Shown one piece after another: positions 34,728 through 43,582 of a stretch of DNA of 64,000 nucleotides. The notes under the pieces were generated by a model, which ran no database searches, had not been told where the DNA came from, and saw nothing but the letters and a program-made list of their open reading frames with translations. A program made the position numbers and the translations under genes. This stretch comes from Clostridium culturomicium (lineage in GTDB: Bacteria; Bacillota; Clostridia; Clostridiales; Clostridiaceae): assembly GCF_000821305.1 (NCBI RefSeq), contig NZ_CCXK01000012.1, positions 1,191 through 65,190 of the forward strand. The letters are read 5' to 3'. Each line of letters begins with the position of its first letter. Within the stretch, counting starts at the first letter, position 1.

Positions 34728-36014
34728 ATGCCATCATTTGTAGTACTAGGAGCACAATGGGGAGATGAAGGAAAAGGGAAGATGACTGACTATCTTGCTG
34801 AAGAAGCAGACGTAGTAGTTAGATTCCAAGGTGGAAATAACGCAGGTCACACTGTAGTTGTAGGAGAAAAAGAATATAAGTTACACCTAATTCCATCAGG
34901 AATACTTTATAGTGACAAACTTAACGTTATAGGTAATGGAGTTGTAGTAGACCCAGAGGCTTTATTTAAAGAAATGGACTACTTAAGTGGTCTTGGAGAG
35001 AGCATAACACCAGAAAGATTACTTATAAGTGATAGAGCTCAGGTTATAATGCCATATCACAGAATACTAGATGCTTTAAAAGAAGAAGCTAGAGGAAAAA
35101 ATGATATAGGAACAACTAAAAAGGGTATAGGACCTTGTTACACTGATAAAGTTGAGAGATGTGGAATAAGAGTTTGTGACCTTATTAAGCCTGAAGTTTT
35201 AAGAAAAAAACTTGAAGAGTATTTACCAGGGAAAAATGATCAAATAGTTAAACTATATGGTGGAGATGCTTTAGACTTAGAAGAGGTTTATAGCGCATAT
35301 AGAGCTTATGGTGAGAGAATGAAGCCATATGTGGCTGATGCATCAGTTAGAGTATTTGACAGTATTAAGGCTAATAAGAATGTTTTATTTGAAGGAGCTC
35401 AAGGTACTTTACTTGATATAGATTTTGGAACTTATCCATATGTAACATCTTCAAATACAATATCAGGAGGAATCTGTACAGGAGCTGGTATAGGACCAAC
35501 TATGATAGACAGCGCTGTAGGTATCGTTAAAGGATATACTACAAGGGTTGGTAAGGGTCCATTCCCAACAGAGCTTGATGATGAGATCGGTGAGTGGATA
35601 AGAGAAAAAGGTCATGAATATGGAGTTACAACTGGAAGAAGCAGAAGATGTGGATGGCTTGACCTTGTTATTTTAAAAACTGCAGCTAGAGTTTCCGGCT
35701 TAACAAGCTTTGGGGTAACTAAAATAGATACTCTCGCTGGTCTTGAAAAGTTAAAATTATGTGTAGGTTATAAGTTAGATGGAAAAGTTATTGATTACTT
35801 CCCAGCAAGCTTAGAAGACCTAGCAGAGTGTGAACCAGTATATGAAGAGTTCGATGGATGGGATGACAGTATAAACGACGCTAGAAGCTATGATGAGCTT
35901 CCAGAGAACGCTAAAATATATCTTAAGAAAATAGAAGAGTTTACTGGAGTTAAAATATCTATAGTTTCAGTTGGTCCAAAGAGAGATCAAACAATGAGAG
36001 TTGGAGAACTTTAA
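34728..36014 (+). CDS. purA: Adenylosuccinate synthetase
   Basis: 428 residues from ATG (MPSFVVLGAQWGDEGKGK), with GAGGAG upstream; an earlier in-frame GTG overlaps that site. The GDEGKGK P-loop at 12-18 carries catalytic Asp13; NNAGHT holds the catalytic histidine; GTTKKGIGPCY and TGRSRRCGWLD are family blocks. It joins IMP and aspartate using GTP, the first step from IMP to AMP. A strong terminator follows. Confidence 0.98.
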   Translation: MPSFVVLGAQWGDEGKGKMTDYLAEEADVVVRFQGGNNAGHTVVVGEKEYKLHLIPSGILYSDKLNVIGNGVVVDPEALFKEMDYLSGLGESITPERLLISDRAQVIMPYHRILDALKEEARGKNDIGTTKKGIGPCYTDKVERCGIRVCDLIKPEVLRKKLEEYLPGKNDQIVKLYGGDALDLEEVYSAYRAYGERMKPYVADASVRVFDSIKANKNVLFEGAQGTLLDIDFGTYPYVTSSNTISGGICTGAGIGPTMIDSAVGIVKGYTTRVGKGPFPTELDDEIGEWIREKGHEYGVTTGRSRRCGWLDLVILKTAARVSGLTSFGVTKIDTLAGLEKLKLCVGYKLDGKVIDYFPASLEDLAECEPVYEEFDGWDDSINDARSYDELPENAKIYLKKIEEFTGVKISIVSVGPKRDQTMRVGEL

Positions 36015-36028
36015 TATAAAGTAAGTTT

Positions 36029-36059
36029 AAGCCTAGCAGAGATGCTAGGCTTATTTTTA
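36029..36059 (+). terminator. purA terminator
   Basis: Ten-bp GC-containing stem (36029-36038 with 36043-36052), GAGA loop, then ATTTTTAT. Confidence 0.92.
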
Positions 36060-36060
36060 T

Positions 36061-36383
36061 ATAAGTAATTAAGGATGAAGAATGAATCATTAGGAATAGG
36101 ATTCTTAAATAACGCTTTGGATAAATATGGAGTAAGGAGATTAGTTTACTAACAGTAAACTTTTAGAGATGAAAGTAAGAGTGGCTGTCCATTGTTTTGT
36201 TTAAACATAGGATCTATACTTTATTTAAGGAAACTCCTTCTCATAGTTATTCGAAGGAGGCTAAAAGAGTAAGTTCTAGTAATTAAATCATAGATTTAGT
36301 TACTGGAACTTAAATTCATATCAATAAAGTCAAAGATTTGGATGTTTACTTATGGGACCTAATAAATTTTAGGAGAGATTTAT
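36061..36383. other. Gene-free region before the XRE regulator
   Basis: No coding signal is seen. Its right half (about 36226-36320) contains a hairpin, CTCCTTC with GAAGGAG, plus AAATCATAGAT, resembling the stretch before the DNA polymerase gene near 39.9 kb. It may hold a non-coding element or a regulated leader. Confidence 0.4.
36231..36260. repeat. Intergenic hairpin repeat, copy A
   Basis: CCTTCTCATAGTTATTCGAA followed by GGAG. Twenty of 24 positions match copy B near 39903, with differences confined to the loop. AAATCATAGAT follows downstream in both copies. Confidence 0.5.
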
Positions 36384-37457
36384 ATGGATAAGATAAAAAT
36401 TGGAGAAAGTATTTATAGTTTAAGAAAGTCAAAGAAAATAACACAAGAGCAGTTAGGTGAGTATATAGGAGTATCTAAGGGTGCTATATCAAAGTGGGAG
36501 AGTGGAGTGTCCTATCCGGATATAGAAATGCTGCCTGTACTTGCTAGACTTTTTAGTATATCTATTGATGAGCTTTTGAATTTTAATTCTGTAATTTCAG
36601 AAGAGGCCATGGAAGCTATATGTAAAGAATGTCAGGATGTAATTAATGCAGGCAATGGTGAAAAGGGTATTGAAATTTGTCAGGAATATATAAATAAATA
36701 TCCTACAAATTATAAATTAAAATTTACATTAGTAACTTTAATGACCATGGGTTGTGCTTTAATTAAGGATGAAGATGAGGTGAAAAGGATATATGGAAAA
36801 GCAATAGACATATATCAGGATATAGTTAATAATTCCACTGATGAAGATACGGTAGCTGCATCAAAAATTCAGTTAGTTAATTACTATGCCTCTTTTGAGG
36901 AATTTGATAAGTCGTTGAAGATATTAGAAAATATGAAAAAGCCATTGGGAAATACTAATATAATAAAGGCTGGAATTTATATTAGAAAGAATGATTTAAA
37001 GGAAGGACGAAGACTTTATCAGTATGAGTTTTTTAACTCCATAACTGAAGCTCAAGCCATATTGCATGGATTAGCATCATCTTATTACAAAGATGATTTG
37101 GAATTAGCAGAAAAATACATGGAATTGGGGCTGAAAATTAAAGAATTAACCAGCCATAATAAGTATAATAACACATTCGGTGATTATCTTCAGTTAGCAG
37201 GGTTTTATGCATATTATAAAAATGAAGAAAAAACTATAGGAAGTATAAGTAGAGCAGTTGAAGCTTTAGAGAGAGTTAAAGATAATGATGAAAATCCATG
37301 GTATTTTAGTGAAATGAATATGAGTGGAGAATTTTCGACAATTTTAAAAATGAGTTCTATGATAATTAACTTATTAGAAATGAAGGAATATGACTTTATA
37401 AAGGATAGTAAAGCATTTTTAGAAATAAAGGAAAGATTAAAGAAAATAGAATACTAA
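36384..37457 (+). CDS. XRE-family transcriptional regulator with helical-repeat C-terminus
   Basis: 357 residues. The N-terminal helix-turn-helix (about 8-62, LRKSKKITQEQLGEYIGVSKGAISKWESG in outline) is clear. The rest is made of paired helices like TPR units (EEFDKSLKILENMKKPLG, DLELAEKYMELGLKIKEL). Such proteins sense peptides or partners, but no small peptide gene is adjacent. AGGAGAG precedes the ATG. Target genes unknown; it is followed at once by a terminator and so is monocistronic. Confidence 0.8.
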   Translation: MDKIKIGESIYSLRKSKKITQEQLGEYIGVSKGAISKWESGVSYPDIEMLPVLARLFSISIDELLNFNSVISEEAMEAICKECQDVINAGNGEKGIEICQEYINKYPTNYKLKFTLVTLMTMGCALIKDEDEVKRIYGKAIDIYQDIVNNSTDEDTVAASKIQLVNYYASFEEFDKSLKILENMKKPLGNTNIIKAGIYIRKNDLKEGRRLYQYEFFNSITEAQAILHGLASSYYKDDLELAEKYMELGLKIKELTSHNKYNNTFGDYLQLAGFYAYYKNEEKTIGSISRAVEALERVKDNDENPWYFSEMNMSGEFSTILKMSSMIINLLEMKEYDFIKDSKAFLEIKERLKKIEY

Positions 37458-37470
37458 TTCAATTAAGGTA

Positions 37471-37512
37471 AAAGGCAATACTTCATTTGATGAAGTATTG
37501 CCTTTAGTATTT
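37471..37512. terminator. Bidirectional terminator between converging genes
   Basis: Fifteen-bp perfect stem (37471-37485 with 37491-37505), 5-nt loop, between the XRE regulator and the flavoprotein read from the other strand. The T tail is modest on both sides. Confidence 0.85.
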
Positions 37513-37518
37513 AAGGTT

Positions 37519-38766
37519 CTATTTTTTAAAAGAAGCATATATACCTTCTACAGCTGCACTAGATGAGCTCCAACACCATTGAAGGTTAAATCCGCCACAA
37601 TCACCATCTACATCAAGAATTTCGCCTCCAAAGTACAATCCTGGCTCTATATATGATTCTAGGGTTGAAGGGTTAACTTCTTTGGTATTAATTCCACCAA
37701 TTGTTACTTGAGCATTTTCAAAAGTATTAGTGTCAATAACCTTAAACTTCCAAGAGGTAAGTAGTCTATAGAGCTTAAATCTGTTTTCATAATCCACGTC
37801 ATATGTTGGCATATGGATATCCATAATTCCGGATTCTTTTAAAACTATAGGAATAAATTTTTTATTTATTAAGCCTACAAGATTATCATGAATACTTCTG
37901 TGAGAGAATGTGGCAAAGTGAGTTTCAAGGGACTCAACAAGCTGATCGTACTGACAATTAGTGAGGTTAACATCTATAACCACATTATCATCATTTAGAA
38001 CTCCCCTTGAAGCGATACGGCTTAATTGAAGAATTGGGGGTCCAGAGATACCGTAATCAGTAAATAGAATTTCACCAAACTCTTTTCGTTGGATATCACC
38101 ATTTATAAGAATGCTACAATAGCTTGTAAATTTCACTCCTGATAAAGCTTTAAGCCTGTCATACTTTAATTTAAGTTGGACAATACCAGGGGTAGGGGTA
38201 ATGATGGTGTGGCCTAAAGCTTTTGCAAGTTTGTAACCAGAACCGTCTGAACCAAGTTTAGTATAACTTTTGCCACCAGTACATAGTAGAAGCTTTTTAC
38301 AAGTGTAAGTAGCTATATTTGTTTTTATTTCAAATAAATTTTTTTTGTTTTTGGATATATTAGAAACTTTGTTTTCTAAATATAAAGGAATAGCTCTTTC
38401 TGATAAATTTAGCCTTAAAATATCTATTACTGAAGATGCTTGAAGGGAAATTGGATACATTTTACCAGATTCTAAGGTACAAGTGTAAATTCCAATAGAC
38501 TTAAAGAAATCTAGAGTAGTATCTAAATTGTATTTTGTAAGAATTTCATTAAAGAAATTTTTATTATCACTATGAAATCTATTTAAAGATAAATTTTCAT
38601 TAGTAATATTACAACGTCCATTTCCTGTAGTTAATAATTTCTTACAAATTCTATCGTTACTATCAATAAGAGCAACATCTATATTTAAGTTTTTTGCTTT
38701 AATTGCAGATACAACTCCACAAGAACCAGCACCAATTATTATTAAATCATGATACAAATTTTTCAC
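37519..38766 (-). CDS. HI0933/BaiN-type FAD-binding oxidoreductase
   Basis: 415 residues. FAD motif LIIIGAGSCGVVSAIKA, then LLTTGNGRCNITNENL, diagnostic of the HI0933 family, and a C-terminal GLYFGGEILDVDGDCGGFNLQWCWSS. Members are annotated as aminoacetone oxidase-like, or in gut clostridia as BaiN-like bile acid reductases, but those activities are not general, so no substrate is assigned. AGGTGA precedes the ATG. Single gene, head-on to replication. Confidence 0.85.
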   Translation of the reverse strand: MKNLYHDLIIIGAGSCGVVSAIKAKNLNIDVALIDSNDRICKKLLTTGNGRCNITNENLSLNRFHSDNKNFFNEILTKYNLDTTLDFFKSIGIYTCTLESGKMYPISLQASSVIDILRLNLSERAIPLYLENKVSNISKNKKNLFEIKTNIATYTCKKLLLCTGGKSYTKLGSDGSGYKLAKALGHTIITPTPGIVQLKLKYDRLKALSGVKFTSYCSILINGDIQRKEFGEILFTDYGISGPPILQLSRIASRGVLNDDNVVIDVNLTNCQYDQLVESLETHFATFSHRSIHDNLVGLINKKFIPIVLKESGIMDIHMPTYDVDYENRFKLYRLLTSWKFKVIDTNTFENAQVTIGGINTKEVNPSTLESYIEPGLYFGGEILDVDGDCGGFNLQWCWSSSSAAVEGIYASFKK

Positions 38767-39017
38767 CTCATAAATTATTTTTGTTTAAAAACAAAAATTT
38801 TTCAAAAAAAGTTTTTTGTTTTTATATTTTTTACGTATTTATTTAATATTATATACCAAATTTTTATATAGTATATACTTGAATGTAATATCTAATTAAA
38901 CATTTTAAATGCTAGTAATATCAATGGTTACAGAGAATTAAATAAAATTAATAAAAGTTAAAATAATTTAACATAAAAAGTAAAACGAAAAAATAAAAAT
39001 AAATTTAATAAAAGTTG
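38767..39017. other. Very AT-rich gap between the flavoprotein gene and tRNA promoter
   Basis: No gene seen. Near the flavoprotein start, complementary A- and T-rich runs with TTTTTGTTT and AAACAAAAA could form weak hairpins in its 5' leader. Otherwise featureless up to the tRNA promoter. Confidence 0.5.
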
Positions 39018-39046
39018 TTGACAAAGGGTTAATTATTTTGTATTAT
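39018..39046 (+). promoter_or_regulatory. tRNA operon promoter
   Basis: TTGACA (39018-39023), 17-nt spacer, TATTAT (39041-39046), about 75 nt before the first tRNA. Confidence 0.85.
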
Positions 39047-39119
39047 AATACATGTCGAGTGGCTCGGAAGAAACAAACGAAAGAGAAACGAAGACAAGAA
39101 CAAATGTTAAATGACATAT

Positions 39120-39194
39120 GGCTCCTTGGTCAAGCGGTCAAGACACCACCCTTTCACGGTGGTAACAGGGGTTCGATTCCCCTAGGAGTCACCA
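39120..39194 (+). tRNA. tRNA-Glu (TTC), copy 1
   Basis: Full cloverleaf: acceptor GGCTCCT with AGGAGTC, anticodon loop CTTTCAC, T arm GGTTCGATTCC, encoded CCA. One D-loop base differs from copy 2 (GCGGTCAAG against GCGGTTAAG). Confidence 0.97.
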
Positions 39195-39199
39195 TACTA

Positions 39200-39275
39200 G
39201 GTCGCATAGCTCAGCTGGGAGAGCACCTGCCTTACAAGCAGGGGGTCACAGGTTCGATCCCTGTTGCGACCACCA
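39200..39275 (+). tRNA. tRNA-Val (TAC), copy 1
   Basis: Acceptor GGTCGCA with TGCGACC, anticodon loop CTTACAA, T arm GGTTCGATCCC, encoded CCA. Confidence 0.97.
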
Positions 39276-39291
39276 CATAATCTTATAAGAT

Positions 39292-39368
39292 GGCCCAGTG
39301 GCTCAGTTGGTTAGAGTGCCGGCCTGTCACGCCGGAGGTCGAGGGTTCGAGTCCCTTCTGGGTCGCCA
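39292..39368 (+). tRNA. tRNA-Asp (GTC), copy 1
   Basis: Acceptor GGCCCAG with CTGGGTC, anticodon stem CCGGC with GCCGG around CTGTCAC, T arm GGTTCGAGTCC, encoded CCA. Confidence 0.97.
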
Positions 39369-39415
39369 AATTACCTTAAAGGTAACTTATGAGATAGATT
39401 TAACAACAAAATTTT

Positions 39416-39490
39416 GGCTCCTTGGTCAAGCGGTTAAGACACCACCCTTTCACGGTGGTAACAGGGGTTCGATTCCCCTAGGAGTCACCA
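39416..39490 (+). tRNA. tRNA-Glu (TTC), copy 2
   Basis: Same structure as copy 1 with one D-loop change. The second Glu-Val-Asp block lies 296 bp after the first. Confidence 0.97.
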
Positions 39491-39495
39491 TATAA

Positions 39496-39571
39496 GGTCG
39501 CATAGCTCAGCTGGGAGAGCACCTGCCTTACAAGCAGGGGGTCACAGGTTCGATCCCTGTTGCGACCACCA
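39496..39571 (+). tRNA. tRNA-Val (TAC), copy 2
   Basis: Identical to copy 1 over its whole length. Confidence 0.97.
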
Positions 39572-39587
39572 TTTAAACTTATAATGT

Positions 39588-39664
39588 GGCCCAGTGGCTC
39601 AGTTGGTTAGAGTGCCGGCCTGTCACGCCGGAGGTCGAGGGTTCGAGTCCCTTCTGGGTCGCCA
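39588..39664 (+). tRNA. tRNA-Asp (GTC), copy 2
   Basis: Identical to copy 1; followed after five bases by tRNA-Thr. Confidence 0.97.
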
Positions 39665-39669
39665 TGTTT

Positions 39670-39744
39670 GCTTCCATGGCTCAACGGTAGAGCAGCTGAT
39701 TTGTAATCAGCAGGTTGTTGGTTCGATTCCGACTGGAAGCTCCA
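39670..39744 (+). tRNA. tRNA-Thr (TGT)
   Basis: Acceptor GCTTCCA with TGGAAGC, anticodon stem CTGA with TCAG around TTTGTAA (anticodon TGT), T arm GGTTCGATTCC, encoded CCA. Last tRNA of the cluster and not duplicated. Confidence 0.97.
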
Positions 39745-39745
39745 T

Positions 39746-39779
39746 AAAGATTCTGAATTTATTCAGGATCTTTTTTTAT
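39746..39779 (+). terminator. tRNA operon terminator
   Basis: Thirteen-bp stem with one G-U pair (39746-39758 with 39761-39773) ending in a T7 run that includes the right arm. Confidence 0.9.
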
Positions 39780-39789
39780 GTTTACAATT

Positions 39790-39801
39790 AAACGTATGTT
39801 C
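39790..39801. promoter_or_regulatory. LexA-like box upstream of dinB
   Basis: AAACGTATGTTC, one mismatch from the Gram-positive SOS box GAACNNNNGTTC. It lies 190 nt before the Y-family polymerase gene, a typical SOS gene, but overlaps the end of the tRNA terminator region, so the match may be chance. Confidence 0.35.
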
Positions 39802-39902
39802 GTTAAAATAATATATGATAAGTTTAAAAGAAACTCATTTAAATAAGTTCAATCTTACTCTTTCTCGGATTTATTAAGCAAAAATAAATGGAATTAGGGA
39901 GT

Positions 39903-39928
39903 TCCTTCTCACATTAGTTCGAAGGAGT
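39903..39928. repeat. Intergenic hairpin repeat, copy B
   Basis: CCTTCTCACATTAGTTCGAA followed by GGAG, matching copy A near 36236. AAATCATAGAT also follows here. The copy lies about 65 nt before the dinB start. Confidence 0.5.
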
Positions 39929-39990
39929 AAATTCACATTAATAAAATCATAGATGTATTCTATGAAAGTTCATTTAAGGAGGGGAAAGCA

Positions 39991-41262
39991 ATGAATGAAG
40001 TACCAAAGAGAATTATATTTCATATAGATGTTAATTCAGCCTTTCTTTCGTGGACGGCTATAGAAGAGTTGAAAAAAGATAAAAACTCTATAGATATCAG
40101 GACAATACCATCTATAATTGGGGGAAGCTTAGAAGACAGAAGAGGGGTTGTTTTAGCAAAATCAATTCCTGCTAAAAAATATAATATTATAACTGGTGAA
40201 CCTATTGTGGCTGCAGTTAAAAAATGTCCTGAATTAAAAGTGTACTCTCCAGATAGAAAAATATATATAAAGTGCAGCAATGCTATGTATAGATTATTGC
40301 AAGAGTACTCTTCTTCGATTGAAAGATATTCTATAGATGAAGTTTTTATGGAAGTTAGCCATTTTAGAAATGATTATATGGAAAAAGCCAATGAAATAAA
40401 ATCTAGAATTGAAAATGAGCTTGGATTCACTGTAAATGTTGGAATAGGTGATAATAAATTATTAGCTAAAATGGCAAGTGATTTTCCGAAGAAGAATTCT
40501 GTACATACTCTATTTAAATATGAAATAGAAACAAAGATGTGGCCAATGCCTGTTGGAGATTTATTTATGGTTGGAAAAGCAGCTGAAAAAAAACTTTTAA
40601 ACCTTAATATATGTACTATAGGAGATTTGGCTAAATATAATTTAGATATACTTAGAAATATATTTAAATCCTTTGCAGATGTGATTTACAATTATGCTAA
40701 TGGAGTTGATGATTCGCCAGTAGATGAAAGCAGGTACGAGGATACAAAAGGAATTGGAAATTCTACAACAACGAAAGAGGATGTATTTATAGCGAGAGAT
40801 GCCTTAAAGATATTATTAGCGCTGACAGAGAGTGTTGCTAAGAGGCTAAGATCTAGTAATATGTTATGTGGTGTAGTTGTAGTATCTATTAAATCAAGCA
40901 CCTTTACATCGTATTCTCACCAGAAAACCTTGCTAACTGCTACAGACTCAACAGATGAGATATACAAAAATGTAAGTAAAATTTTCAAAGAAATGTGGAA
41001 GGGGGAACCTATAAGACTTCTTGGTGTAAGGGTAACAAAACTCACAAGTAACGAGGTGTATCAAAGTTCTATATTTGATACTGATAGAAATGAAAAGCAG
41101 AGGGTATTAGATAGTGCGATAGATAAGCTAAGAGCTCAATATGGTGATAAGGTTATAGTCAGATCATCTGCATTAGTTAATGAAGATGAAAATGAATCTA
41201 GCACTCTATTAAAAGAGGATAATAATGATTATCTATTTATGGGTGGTCTTTATGAGTTTTAG
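39991..41262 (+). CDS. dinB: Y-family DNA polymerase (Pol IV/DinB)
   Basis: 423 residues. Catalytic carboxylates: Asp in FHIDVNSAFLSW and Asp-Glu in YSIDEVF near 113. GIGDNKLLAKMASDFPKKN is typical of Pol IV. A C-terminal little-finger domain is followed by a clamp-binding motif QSSIF near 357, which would dock on the DnaN clamp. It performs error-prone bypass synthesis. AGGAGGGG precedes the ATG. Possible SOS control from the upstream LexA-like box. Confidence 0.92.
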   Translation: MNEVPKRIIFHIDVNSAFLSWTAIEELKKDKNSIDIRTIPSIIGGSLEDRRGVVLAKSIPAKKYNIITGEPIVAAVKKCPELKVYSPDRKIYIKCSNAMYRLLQEYSSSIERYSIDEVFMEVSHFRNDYMEKANEIKSRIENELGFTVNVGIGDNKLLAKMASDFPKKNSVHTLFKYEIETKMWPMPVGDLFMVGKAAEKKLLNLNICTIGDLAKYNLDILRNIFKSFADVIYNYANGVDDSPVDESRYEDTKGIGNSTTTKEDVFIARDALKILLALTESVAKRLRSSNMLCGVVVVSIKSSTFTSYSHQKTLLTATDSTDEIYKNVSKIFKEMWKGEPIRLLGVRVTKLTSNEVYQSSIFDTDRNEKQRVLDSAIDKLRAQYGDKVIVRSSALVNEDENESSTLLKEDNNDYLFMGGLYEF

Positions 41263-41280
41263 ATCTAAAGTGTGTTTAAT

Positions 41281-41316
41281 AAAAACCACAGTTGATAACA
41301 ACTGTGGTTTTTATAT
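41281..41316. terminator. Bidirectional terminator between dinB and the dnaC-like gene
   Basis: Perfect 14-bp stem (41281-41294 with 41299-41312), ATAA loop, with an A5 run on the left and T5 on the right, so it works on both strands. Confidence 0.92.
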
Positions 41317-42290
41317 TAATTAGATAATTTTTTTTGAAGTCTGATATCTTTACCATAGAATTTGTATAGTGTAAAGTTACCAAACAATCTAGAAGTTATC
41401 CTTTCAGAATAAAGAGAAAGAAGCTCATCTAGTGAGTAATTTGTAGAAATAAGCATTTTCTTATTTCTAAGTAATTTAGTATTCAAAAGATTAAATAGCT
41501 CAGCCTTTGAAAATTCTGATGAAAGCTCTGTTCCTAAGTCATCTATAATTAGAAGATCGCAGTTTATTAAGTGGTCTTCTAAAGTTGAATTATTATTAAA
41601 TCTAACGTCTCTAAGATTTTTTATTAGTTCTTCGGCAGTTTTATAAACTACAAAGTAGCCGCTATCGATTAGTTCCTTTGCCATGCAGTGAGATAAAAAA
41701 GTTTTTCCTGTCCCAGAATTACCGTAAAATAGAATATTTTCGTCTGTACTTTCAAAATTAGACATAAATTTTAAACAGCCATTAACTATTTTCTTCATAT
41801 TTTCTCTAGGGCTATATTTTTCAGGACCTTCATTTTTGTTGCTGTAAAAATCCATACTAAAGTTTGCAAAATTATTTTTGTCTGACACTGTAAATAAGTC
41901 ACTATTTTTATAATATAATTTATTTAATTTTTGTTTGTAGCAGCTGCATTTTTCTAATCCAATGTAGCCAGTATCCTTACACTTATTACAAGAGTAATGT
42001 AAATCAAGATAATCCATTGGGAAGCCATTAGAAACTAAAAGCTCTGTTTTTCTCATTCTTAAGGTCGTTATGCTTTCTTTTAAAGATCTAAGGTGATCTT
42101 CTCTATTAGGAATGTCCTGTAGGGCATTAATAGAAACTTTTATACAGAGTTTGCCTATTTCACGTTCGATGGCCTCAACTTCAGGTATCTTTCTTCGAAC
42201 TTCCTCTTTTCGTCCCTCAAGGGCTCTCTTTTGACTTTCTTTTATGTCGTCATAGATTTTCATAACTTGTAAATGATGATTATTAATCAT
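41316..42290 (-). CDS. DnaC/DnaI-like helicase-loader ATPase
   Basis: 324 residues. The N-terminal part has a helical region and a zinc-binding cluster, CNKCKDTGY and KCSCYKQK (about 97-118). The C-terminal AAA+ domain has LFYGNSGTGKTFLSHC and LLIIDDLGTEL. This is the DnaI/DnaC-type loader that places DnaB helicase on DNA. The start codon overlaps the end of the DnaD-like gene by eight bases, so the two are translationally coupled. Confidence 0.85.
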   Translation of the reverse strand: MINNHHLQVMKIYDDIKESQKRALEGRKEEVRRKIPEVEAIEREIGKLCIKVSINALQDIPNREDHLRSLKESITTLRMRKTELLVSNGFPMDYLDLHYSCNKCKDTGYIGLEKCSCYKQKLNKLYYKNSDLFTVSDKNNFANFSMDFYSNKNEGPEKYSPRENMKKIVNGCLKFMSNFESTDENILFYGNSGTGKTFLSHCMAKELIDSGYFVVYKTAEELIKNLRDVRFNNNSTLEDHLINCDLLIIDDLGTELSSEFSKAELFNLLNTKLLRNKKMLISTNYSLDELLSLYSERITSRLFGNFTLYKFYGKDIRLQKKLSN

Positions 42291-43272
42291 TGTTATCCCA
42301 TCCTAAAAGTTTTCTTTCTAAATCGTCGAAGTCATAGCTTCTTTGTTCATAGTTGTTAAATTTACCTTTACCTTTTTTAGATGCTGAAGATTCAGTGGAG
42401 ATTGCCTTAGCATTAATTTTTTTTCTATCCTTCAATTCAATATCCTGAAGGGTTTTTATATTATCTTTAAACCAGCTGTTTAATATGCCATCAATGTATT
42501 TAAAATCTGCTCTGTTTAGTCTTTCAAAACATATATCGCAGGCCTTATAAATTATTTCTAGAGAAAATTTGTATACATTAAGCCATTTTTCGAGCATATC
42601 CTCCTGAGGTTTCATTACTTCACCATTTTTTATACCTAAATAAGTTAATATTTTTCGTATGTTTATCCACTTATCTTCGTGTTTTTTGATGAAATCTTGA
42701 GCCTGATCAATGTTAGTGATTCCACTATCATGCCAGGATACTGCAATCTTTTCGATGTATCTGTAATCGGATTTTCCTTTAGATACACAGTATTCTATAA
42801 GAAGAAGTATAAGTTCAGGAGAAAAGTTGAAATCCTGCTGCCAGCCCAGATAAGTTTCCATCTCTTTTGAAGAAAGAGGTCTCGCCAAAAGGCGTTCGAT
42901 ATCTTGAAGCATATCCTTAACTAAGGAATTATCTAATTCTTTAAGAAGATTTATTGATTTATTGCTTTCAGGAGTTTTAATTAAATCTATAAATTCAATA
43001 TTAAAGTTGCCTAGATTATCAATAGGTGTAAGTTTTACAACACCTTCATCATTCCAATAGTTCCATGCATTTATTACATCTGTTTCTAGAAGTGAAAGAG
43101 CTGAAGCTATCAATGAAGAATTTACTCCTATCTCACCACTCATACAATACTTAAGGCCTAATAAATATACTTTTATATATTCACCCCTCGCATTTGCCAT
43201 ATAGTTATCTATAAATATATTATTAACCGGCGTGTAATCTAATGTTTTTGTTTTAAACATAAAAGTACTCAT
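42283..43272 (-). CDS. DnaD-domain replication initiation protein
   Basis: 329 residues. An N-terminal winged-helix-like region (about 20-90), then two DnaB_2/DnaD C-terminal-type domains (residues about 125-210 with ARPLSSKEMETYLGW, and about 215-285 with YIDGILNSWF). The tail is basic with a KKGKGKFNNYEQ linker. DnaD/DnaB proteins remodel DNA and help the loader in Firmicutes primosomes. AAAGGTG precedes the ATG. It makes a two-gene operon with the loader, head-on to the replication fork. Confidence 0.85.
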   Translation of the reverse strand: MSTFMFKTKTLDYTPVNNIFIDNYMANARGEYIKVYLLGLKYCMSGEIGVNSSLIASALSLLETDVINAWNYWNDEGVVKLTPIDNLGNFNIEFIDLIKTPESNKSINLLKELDNSLVKDMLQDIERLLARPLSSKEMETYLGWQQDFNFSPELILLLIEYCVSKGKSDYRYIEKIAVSWHDSGITNIDQAQDFIKKHEDKWINIRKILTYLGIKNGEVMKPQEDMLEKWLNVYKFSLEIIYKACDICFERLNRADFKYIDGILNSWFKDNIKTLQDIELKDRKKINAKAISTESSASKKGKGKFNNYEQRSYDFDDLERKLLGWDNND

Positions 43273-43582
43273 TTTATCGCACCTTTCTATTTTATCGACA
43301 AATAATGATATTAATCAAAGAAAAAGTATACAATGTGATTACAATCGATGTATACGTAATATATTGTCAAAAATCATTATTTACTAGTTTAATTTTGAAT
43401 AATAACTTTAAGTAAAATTTTATTATACCTTTAGTATATCACATAGTAAACCTATTAAAAGTAAAATTAAATAAACAAAAAAGTAAAAATAAAATGGACT
43501 TGCTGTTAGGAATATAAATTTAAAGAAATGATTAAAAAAAGTGGAATGGGGTATATTATCACTGTAGTAAGGAGGAAATACT
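43273..43582. other. Divergent intergenic region, dnaD-like gene and M23 peptidase
   Basis: AT-rich, no gene. Contains an inverted pair GTATACA (43326-43332) and TGTATAC (43349-43355), possibly an operator. Neither divergent promoter could be placed with confidence. Confidence 0.4.

Noticed and set aside
39038..39791. Three open frames of 65-80 codons
   Set aside because: They are read through the tRNA genes and repeat because the tRNA block is duplicated.
43326..43355. Promoter for the dnaD-like gene around GTATACA repeats
   Set aside because: No -35/-10 pair with acceptable spacing could be found, so only the inverted repeat is noted.
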